Shown here: positions 1-4,367 of the stretch, in pieces | Numbering within the stretch: the first letter of the stretch is position 1 | Layout of the letters: each line of letters starts with the position of its first letter | Assembly (NCBI GenBank): GCA_025923175.1 | Contig: JAICGL010000146.1 | Span: 1 to 8,572 of the forward strand | DNA: 8,572 bases | Direction: 5' to 3' | Source: Acidimicrobiia bacterium | Lineage (GTDB): Bacteria > Actinomycetota > Acidimicrobiia > IMCC26256 > BP-133 | Notes under the pieces: model-generated | Told to the model about the DNA's origin: nothing | Seen by the model: only the letters and a program-made list of their open reading frames with translations | Databases searched by the model: none | Made by a program: the position numbers and the translations under genes

Positions 1-393
1 CGGATCGACGCTGGCCATGATCTGGCCGCGCTTGCGGAACATGGCCACTCCGGAACCGGCGAGCACCGCCGCGTAGATGAAGAACAGCGCCCGGACCGGC
101 AGCACGCCGTTGAGGCTGGCGCCGATCAGCGCCCCGGTGGTGGTGGCGACGCACAGGAAGATTCCGAGGCGGATGTTGGCGATGCCGTCGCGGACGTAGG
201 ACGACGCCGACCCGCACGATGTGGCGATCACGGCCACGATGCTGGCGGCGATGGCGTGACGGATGTCGACCCCCAGCGCGGTGAGCATCGGGATGATGAG
301 CACGCCGCCCCCGATGCCCATCAGTGAACCCAACAGCCCGGCCGCGATCGCCCCCAGGAGGATGGTGAGCTCGAAGCCGGGCGTGAGCAGCAT
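1..393 (-). CDS. TauE/SafE family permease, N-terminal part (cut by window edge)
   Basis: The reverse strand from the ATG at 393 translates without a stop to the window edge, giving 131 residues. The product is strongly hydrophobic, with membrane segments at about residues 6-25, 45-62, 73-92 and 99-118. The first is followed by LMGIGGGVLIIPML (residues 24-37), which is the signature glycine-rich loop of the TauE/SafE (DUF81) family. Known members are inner-membrane exporters or importers of sulfite, sulfoacetate and other organosulfonates, usually about 250 residues, so roughly the second half is missing here. The substrate cannot be read from sequence. A GGTGAAG tract a few bases before the ATG is a plausible ribosome site. 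The gene lies 98 bp downstream of the cysteine desulfurase-like gene on the same strand. The gap contains an operator-like palindrome, so it may be co-transcribed or separately controlled. Family assignment is firm; function is inferred. Confidence 0.88.
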   Translation of the reverse strand, partial: MLLTPGFELTILLGAIAAGLLGSLMGIGGGVLIIPMLTALGVDIRHAIAASIVAVIATSCGSASSYVRDGIANIRLGIFLCVATTTGALIGASLNGVLPVRALFFIYAAVLAGSGVAMFRKRGQIMASVDP

Positions 394-416
394 GACTTCA
401 CCATAGCCTGATCAGC

Positions 417-442
417 TGACCAGTTGTCTAAACATCTGGTCA
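417..442. promoter_or_regulatory. 26-bp operator-like palindrome upstream of the TauE/SafE gene
   Basis: The arms TGACCAG (417-423) and CTGGTCA (436-442) are perfect inverted repeats. Inside them TGT (425-427) and ACA (432-434) also pair, so 22 of 26 positions are symmetric around a CTAA centre. CTGATCAG at 408-415 is directly followed by CTGACCAG at 416-423, adding a tandem third copy of the half-site. On the minus strand a TAGACA (-35-like) falls inside the palindrome, with a CTATGG (-10-like) about 18 bases further on, just before the permease start. This fits a repressor site over a promoter. The TGGTC/GACCA halves resemble sites bound by FadR-type GntR regulators, but that resemblance is loose and no regulator gene is in the window. 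Confidence 0.5.
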
Positions 443-446
443 ATCA

Positions 447-461
447 TCCGGGCAACCCGGA
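447..461 (-). other. Small hairpins after the cysteine desulfurase-like gene (447-461 and 480-491)
   Basis: TCCGGG and CCCGGA pair around a CAA loop at 447-461, with a 6-bp stem. A second dyad, GTGCC-GA-GGCAC, sits at 480-491 immediately next to the stop codon of the upstream gene. Neither is followed by a T-run on the minus strand. They could be a weak terminator or an mRNA-stabilising 3' structure at the junction between the two minus-strand genes. Confidence 0.3.
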
Positions 462-491
462 CAAACGCTCTGTGCGTCAGTGCCGAGGCAC

Positions 492-1901
492 TTAGCCCCG
501 CGCGCAGGAGGCGCCGAGGCTGCGGTCGTCGGCCGTCCAGCCGGGCACGGTGCCTTCGGGCCAGTAGTCGCCGGTGGACGGGTCCTGCACGTAGGGGACC
601 GGCGCCGGGCGGCCGCCGGCGATGTCGGCCACTGCGGCGAGGAACCGGTCCACGTCGGCCGACGAGGTGGACAATCCGGCGCTGGCTCGCACCGCCCCGG
701 GCATCTCCCGGCGGTCGTGTCGGAGGACGGCGGCGCGGTAGTCGGCAACCTCCTCCGGGCTGAGGTCGAGAAGCCGGAGCAGGTAGGGGTGGGCGCAGAA
801 GCAACCGTGGCGGACGCCGATGCCGTACTCCGCCGAGAGGCGGGCGGCGACGAGCGCGTGGTGGAGGCCCTCGACGGTGAAGGTGGCCAGGGGCAGCGTG
901 ACCTCCGGCGGTTTCGGGCCGAGGAGCCGCACGCCAGGGATGCCGGCCAGGCCGTTTCGCAGCGGACCGAGGAGGCTGTCGTCGTGCTCGATGATCGCCT
1001 TCCAGCCGATCCGGTCGAACTCGGCGAAGGCGGTGTCGAGTGCTACGGCCCCGATGACGTTGGGGGACCCGGCCTCCTCCCGCTCGGGCGGGTCGGTCCA
1101 GGCGACTTCGTCGAGGTCGACGAGGTCGACGGCGCCCCCACCGGCCAGGAAGGGATCCCCCTCGGCGAACGTGCTCCGGGGCCCGATGAGGACGCCGGCT
1201 CCGAAGGGGGCGTACATCTTGTGGCCGCTCCAGGCGATGTAGTCCGCCTCCGGCGGGAGCGGCCGGTGCGGGGCGAGCTGGGCGGCGTCGACGACCACCG
1301 GGATACCTCGCTCGTGGGCGGCGGCCAGGATGGCGTCGAGGGGCGGCAGCCAGCCGGTCACGTTCGAGGCGCCGGTCACGGCCAGCAGCTTGGGGCGGGG
1401 CGCGGCGTCGAGGGCGGCGGTGACGTCTTCGACGGAGAAGGTGCCTTCCGGCCCGCACTCGACGAAGCGCCGCTGACAGCGCCGCCCCCATGGCAGCAGC
1501 ATGGCGTGGTGCTCGACGACGGTGGTGACCACCACGTCGTCGGGGGTGAGCGGCAGCCGGTAGGCGAGATGATTGATGGCCTCGGTGGTGTTGCGGACGA
1601 TGACGGCGATGTCCTCGCCGTCGATTGCCCGTCCGGCGAAGCGAAGGGCGCTGAGCCGCGCCTCCTCGTAGGCGTTGGTGGCTAGCCGCGACTTGTACCC
1701 GGCTCCCCGGTGGACGCTGGAGTACCACGGCAGGAACTCCTCGACGCGCCGGGCCACGGCCGGGAGGGCGTTCCCCGAGGCGGCCGAGTCGAGATTGAGG
1801 TACGGCCGCTCCTGCCCGTCGACACACGGCACAGCCATGCCGTCGCCGACGAGCAGGGAGGGGATCGGAAGCTGACCGTCGTCCATGCAGCCATCATCCA
1901 C
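492..1901 (-). CDS. Cysteine desulfurase-like class V PLP enzyme
   Basis: A 469-residue fold-type I PLP enzyme of the aminotransferase class V / cysteine desulfurase (SufS/Csd) group. The N-terminal YLNLDSAASG (34-43) is the usual opening block. VEHHAMLLPW (129-138) supplies the His that stacks on PLP (H131), VDAAQ (204-208) gives the pyridine-binding Asp D205 and Q208, and SGHKMYAPFG (225-234) carries the Schiff-base lysine K228. RHGCFCAHP (364-372) matches the R-x-G-x-x-C-A-x-P loop whose Cys (C369) accepts sulfur from cysteine in SufS-type enzymes; a second Cys is at 367. All key residues are present, so it is probably active, releasing sulfur from cysteine or selenocysteine. About 40 residues extend past the fold. 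No SufB/C/D or scaffold gene is nearby; the downstream neighbour is a TauE/SafE permease. The start is uncertain: GTG 1901, ATG 1886 and ATG 1838 are all in frame before the first conserved block. Confidence 0.88.
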   Translation of the reverse strand: MDDGCMDDGQLPIPSLLVGDGMAVPCVDGQERPYLNLDSAASGNALPAVARRVEEFLPWYSSVHRGAGYKSRLATNAYEEARLSALRFAGRAIDGEDIAVIVRNTTEAINHLAYRLPLTPDDVVVTTVVEHHAMLLPWGRRCQRRFVECGPEGTFSVEDVTAALDAAPRPKLLAVTGASNVTGWLPPLDAILAAAHERGIPVVVDAAQLAPHRPLPPEADYIAWSGHKMYAPFGAGVLIGPRSTFAEGDPFLAGGGAVDLVDLDEVAWTDPPEREEAGSPNVIGAVALDTAFAEFDRIGWKAIIEHDDSLLGPLRNGLAGIPGVRLLGPKPPEVTLPLATFTVEGLHHALVAARLSAEYGIGVRHGCFCAHPYLLRLLDLSPEEVADYRAAVLRHDRREMPGAVRASAGLSTSSADVDRFLAAVADIAGGRPAPVPYVQDPSTGDYWPEGTVPGWTADDRSLGASCARG

Positions 1902-1973
1902 CAGAACCCGAACCGCCGGGGTACCCGGAGGGTCCCCCTTCGAGGGGTCCAGGCCCGACAGAATGTCAGCGTT
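1902..1973. promoter_or_regulatory. Divergent promoter region between the cysteine desulfurase-like and NHL genes
   Basis: This 72-bp gap separates two divergent genes and must hold both promoters unless one lies inside a coding region. It contains CCGGG-GTA-CCCGG (1916-1928), which includes the palindrome GGGTACCC, and CCCCT-TCG-AGGGG (1935-1947). GGGTCC occurs twice as a direct repeat (1930-1935 and 1945-1950). I do not see a convincing -10/-35 pair or a strong ribosome site on either side. The gap could serve as a shared regulatory region, but no regulator is identifiable. Confidence 0.35.
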
Positions 1974-3215
1974 ATGCCGAGGTCACCGCGTGTACTGGCC
2001 GCCACGGCGGCCGCAGCGATCGTTATCCTTGTCGGCCTGGTCATCGTGCTTCCCGGCGGCGCTGCGCCGTCCTCCGGCGGGTACCCGCCGGGCGACGGCG
2101 GGCCCGGGACGATCGACACGGTGGCCGGCAAGAGCCCGTCCGGCTATTCCGGCGACGGCGGGCCGGCCCGCGACGCCGCCATGAACGAGCCCCGGATGCA
2201 GACGTTCGATGGTGCCGGGACGATGTACATCGTCGACACCTTCAACCACGTCATCCGCCGGGTGGGCCGGGACGGCGTGATCACCACGATCGCGGGCAAG
2301 GCCGGCGGGTACGTCCCCCGCAAGGACTCGGACTGCAAAGAGAACTTCTCCGGCGAGAACGTGCCGGCCCGGCAGGCGCAGATGAGCTGCCCGCACAGCG
2401 CGGCGGTGCACGCCAACGGCGATCTCTACATCGCCGATTCCGCCAACCACGTGGTCCGCAAGGTCGACCATGCCAGCGGGATCATCACCACGGTCGTCGG
2501 CCAGGGCGGGAAGAGCGGCGACAGCGGCGACGGCGGCCCCGCCAGCGGCGCCCTCATCAACGGCGTGAAGGGCATCGTCTTCGACGCCAACTGGAACCTG
2601 CTCCTCGCCGACTCCGGCAACGACAAGATCCGCCGCGTGGACGGCCAGACCGGCATCATCACGACGATCGCCGGTACCGGAGAAACCGGTGTCACCGGTA
2701 ACGACGGGCCGGCCACGGAGGCCCAGCTCAGCGAACCTCGCACGCTGGCCGTGGCGCCCGACGGCTCGATCTACTTCACGGAGCCGAAGGAGAACATCGT
2801 CCGCAAGATCGACCCAACCGGCGTCATCTCGCTCGTTGCCGGCACAGGGAAGGCCGGTTTCTCGGGCGACGGCGGGCCGGCGACGAAGGCCCAGCTGAAC
2901 TTCAACCGGGGTGTCAACGTCGACGGTGCGGGGACGATCTGGATCGCCGATTCGCTCAACCAGCGCATCCGCAAGGTCGACGCGCAGGGCATCATCACCA
3001 CCGCCGCCGGCCACGGAAAGGCCTGCTACTCCTCGAGCAACAACAACTGCGGCGATGGTGGGCCGGCCGCCCAGGCCGGGTTCGCCGTTCCCCGGGCGCT
3101 GGAGTTCGACGACGCCGGCAACCTCTACGTCGCCGACACATTCAACGAGCGGATCCGCCGCATCGACAACTTCGCCGGCGCCGTCCGTCGCGCCACCGCC
3201 CCAGGCCCGACCTAG
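1974..3215 (+). CDS. Exported NHL-repeat six-bladed beta-propeller protein
   Basis: A 413-residue protein starting at ATG 1974. The frame is open further upstream to 1710, but that part overlaps the divergent gene and the signal sequence begins here. Residues 7-27 form a hydrophobic segment after a basic start (MPRSPR), so it is a signal peptide or an N-terminal membrane anchor. The rest is NHL repeats built as GDGGPA..A.l..P, then a GnlYiaD..N..IRrVd strand pair, then GiITTiAG. Six units begin near residues 60, 129, 185, 243, 298 and 360, giving a six-bladed propeller. The last blade lacks its GiITTiAG strand, while an isolated GTIDTVAG (45-52) precedes the first unit, so the ring is probably closed by the N-terminal strand. 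Cys pairs 121/139 and 351/359 sit in blade-connecting loops and could form disulfides. No enzymatic domain is attached; NHL propellers usually bind proteins, sugars or RNA. The target here is unknown. Confidence 0.9.
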   Translation: MPRSPRVLAATAAAAIVILVGLVIVLPGGAAPSSGGYPPGDGGPGTIDTVAGKSPSGYSGDGGPARDAAMNEPRMQTFDGAGTMYIVDTFNHVIRRVGRDGVITTIAGKAGGYVPRKDSDCKENFSGENVPARQAQMSCPHSAAVHANGDLYIADSANHVVRKVDHASGIITTVVGQGGKSGDSGDGGPASGALINGVKGIVFDANWNLLLADSGNDKIRRVDGQTGIITTIAGTGETGVTGNDGPATEAQLSEPRTLAVAPDGSIYFTEPKENIVRKIDPTGVISLVAGTGKAGFSGDGGPATKAQLNFNRGVNVDGAGTIWIADSLNQRIRKVDAQGIITTAAGHGKACYSSSNNNCGDGGPAAQAGFAVPRALEFDDAGNLYVADTFNERIRRIDNFAGAVRRATAPGPT

Positions 3216-3247
3216 CCCGCGAGAGCGCCGGGCCCAGTCGATTCTTC

Positions 3248-3274
3248 AGAACTTCGCGCCAGGCGCGAAGTTCT
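3248..3274 (+). terminator. Perfect 27-bp palindrome, probable terminator of the NHL gene
   Basis: The arms AGAACTTCGCGC and GCGCGAAGTTCT are fully complementary around a CAG centre. The stem is 12 bp with a 3-nt loop, starting 33 bases after the NHL stop codon. No T-run follows on the plus strand (CAAAAATCGG follows) or on the minus strand, so this would be a T-less terminator of the kind proposed for actinobacteria. Because the palindrome is perfect and long, a protein-binding site or a dispersed genomic repeat is also possible. Confidence 0.55.
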
Positions 3275-3354
3275 CAAAAATCGGCACCGCCCCAAACCCC
3301 CGAGCGCATCCCCGGCGGTATCGGACGGGTCCCTCGTCGCCTCGCAGGACGATG

Positions 3355-3397
3355 TTGGAGTCGAAATCGACGTCTGTATGGTCGATCTCGACTCCAA
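3355..3397. repeat. Long inverted repeat, 17-nt arms with one mismatch
   Basis: TTGGAGTCGAAATCGAC (3355-3371) and GTCGATCTCGACTCCAA (3381-3397) pair at 16 of 17 positions. The only mismatch is A3365 against C3387. The 9-nt loop is GTCTGTATG. Neither side has a T-run. It is not a tRNA and does not fit the integron attC core. It could be an operator, a small-RNA hairpin, a recombination or replication site, or the remnant of a small mobile element. Function is unknown. Confidence 0.6.
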
Positions 3398-3533
3398 TGT
3401 TCTGATCGAGCGCACTCGGAAGCGCCGTTTGTCAGCGGGTTGGTGCTACAGCTGGTCACTGGGGGGCGCTTCACACGGACAGCTCGACCGTGGTCGACCT
3501 GGGGCCAGTTGACCCGCTGGGCATGCTGGTGAC

Positions 3534-3881
3534 ATGGGCGGGGAGTACCGACACGACGGCGGTTCGAATCGGGCGCTTGGTCCGGGCGGGAACCTCATCG
3601 GCTGGTTCGTATACACGGACGACGACCGGCAGAACCTCGAACTCGTAGATCGACAGGGAGAGCGCCTCTCGGTCGAGCGAACCGCAGACGGCGTCGTGGT
3701 CCGAGACCAGTCGGGTCAAGTGAGAATCCCGCAGCCGGTGACTCTTGACGACCCGTTCTATTTGGCCGTCGACTCTGACGGGAGCGTTGTCGTCTTCGTC
3801 GATGGTCGCGGGAACCTGCTCGTGCCTCTCGAGGAGTTCCGACGAGCGGCTGGCAAGGACGCTACGGGGCGAGGATCATGA
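3534..3881 (+). CDS. Small uncharacterised protein, first gene of a two-gene operon
   Basis: A 115-residue protein I do not recognise. It starts at ATG 3534, the first start after an in-frame TGA at 3510. GGTGA lies almost against the ATG, too close for a standard ribosome site, so initiation may be weak or leaderless. It has no signal peptide, membrane segment or cysteine, and it is acidic. The pattern suggests several beta-strands: LIGWFVYTDD (21-30), LELVD (35-39), GVVVRD (53-58), FYLAVD (75-80) and SVVVFVDGRGNLLVPL (84-99), joined by Gly/Asp-rich turns, then a short helix LEEFRRAAG (99-107). It overlaps the next gene by ATGA, which implies translational coupling and related function. Codons such as GTA, CGA, AGA, CTT and CAA are more frequent than in neighbouring genes, a hint of different origin. 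That the frame is real rests mostly on the coupling and the protein-like strand pattern. Confidence 0.68.
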   Translation: MGGEYRHDGGSNRALGPGGNLIGWFVYTDDDRQNLELVDRQGERLSVERTADGVVVRDQSGQVRIPQPVTLDDPFYLAVDSDGSVVVFVDGRGNLLVPLEEFRRAAGKDATGRGS

Positions 3882-4306
3882 CCGGTGGACAGAGCGCCGG
3901 CGGGCGCCGCATCCCAGATAATCCATGCTGGGTAGCGCACCTTGCCGAAACGCTCGGATGGTCGGAAGAGCAGGCGGATGAATGGCTGCGTGTTTCCGAC
4001 GAGATCCTGAACCTGATCACTGCAGACCTGGCAGCGACACTCGGCTGGCCACGTCCGCAGGGCGAAGAGTTCGTCGCCCAGAACGCTGGCGAATGGGCGG
4101 CCAATGTTCCGCGCGTCGTTCTGCTGGCCGAGAGCGTCCAACAGCGGCTGCACGATGACCGGGTTGACACGAGCTGGCCTGCATGCCCCAAGCACCCGCA
4201 CCACCCCCTGAGACTGAGGGGCGGGCCACCTGTGGTCTGGACGTGCCCGTCGACGGAAGAAACAGTCTGCGGTCTCGGGCACCTCGCTTCGGTGAATCGG
4301 CCCTGA
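3878..4306 (+). CDS. Small uncharacterised protein with Cys/His-rich C-terminus, second gene of the operon
   Basis: A 142-residue protein starting at the ATG of an ATGA overlap with the gene before it; GAGG at 3871-3874 is a well-placed ribosome site. Residues 17-95 look helical, with Trp-rich blocks (LGWSEEQADEWL at 26-37, GWPRP at 57-61, NAGEWAANVPRVV at 69-81). After a linker comes SWPACPKHPHHPL (99-111), then VVWTCP (119-124) and VCGLGHL (130-136). C103, H106, H109, C123 and possibly C131 could bind zinc. From memory, similar W-P-x-C-P-x-H-x-x-HPL ... W-x-CP tails occur in small uncharacterised actinobacterial proteins, but I cannot verify this here. No catalytic motif, signal peptide or membrane segment is visible. 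Function is unknown; with its partner it could be a two-component accessory module. Confidence 0.75.
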   Translation: MTGGQSAGGRRIPDNPCWVAHLAETLGWSEEQADEWLRVSDEILNLITADLAATLGWPRPQGEEFVAQNAGEWAANVPRVVLLAESVQQRLHDDRVDTSWPACPKHPHHPLRLRGGPPVVWTCPSTEETVCGLGHLASVNRP

Positions 4307-4319
4307 CAAGCAGCTGGTG

Positions 4320-4340
4320 AGGTGCCGATATCGGGCACTT
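4320..4340. terminator. Hairpin in the convergent gap, possible bidirectional terminator
   Basis: AGGTGCC (4320-4326) and GGCACTT (4334-4340) pair, with one G-T wobble, around the loop GATATCG. The hairpin lies between the stop of the small plus-strand gene (4306) and the stop of the minus-strand GH65 gene (4368), where a terminator serving both directions is expected. No T-run flanks it on either side, so support is positional and structural only. Confidence 0.4.
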
Positions 4341-4367
4341 CAAACGGGGCGGAGGCTGACGCAGGTA

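Larger units (their letters stand above)
3216..3533. other. Gene-free stretch with two long dyads
   Basis: This 318-bp stretch lies between the NHL gene and the two small plus-strand genes. It holds the perfect palindrome at 3248-3274, the 17-nt-arm dyad at 3355-3397, a short dyad TCGACC-GT-GGTCGA (3484-3497) and an imperfect dyad around CTGGGGCCAG (3499-3508). The plus-strand frame shared by both flanking genes is open from 3216 to the TGA at 3510, but the only internal ATG (3378) lies in the loop of the second dyad, has no ribosome site and gives 44 codons with no recognisable family. I therefore do not call a gene. TTGACC at 3509-3514 is a possible -35, but the matching -10 would fall on the start codon of the next gene. 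The promoter of the small operon is not clear. Confidence 0.55.

Noticed and set aside
480..1685. A 401-codon plus-strand frame and a 471-codon minus-strand frame (412-1827) over the cysteine desulfurase-like gene
   Set aside because: Both lie over a gene with conserved PLP and catalytic-loop motifs. Their translations are low-complexity Arg/Gly/Pro/Val sequences.
1983..3014. A 343-codon minus-strand frame opposite the NHL gene
   Set aside because: Its apparent repeats are the reverse-strand reading of the NHL repeats; the plus-strand product has a signal segment and clear repeat units.
3355..3397. Integron attC site
   Set aside because: The expected core triplet pattern (GTTRRRY and its complement) is not met, and no integrase or cassette array is visible.
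3216..3512. An open plus-strand frame, with an ATG at 3378, between the NHL gene and the next gene
   Set aside because: It has no ribosome site, its only ATG is in a hairpin loop, and the product is short and unrecognisable. About 100 stop-free codons are unremarkable at this GC content.
3534..4306. Toxin-antitoxin system
   Set aside because: The overlap and small sizes fit, but neither protein shows a toxin fold motif or a DNA-binding antitoxin domain that I can recognise.
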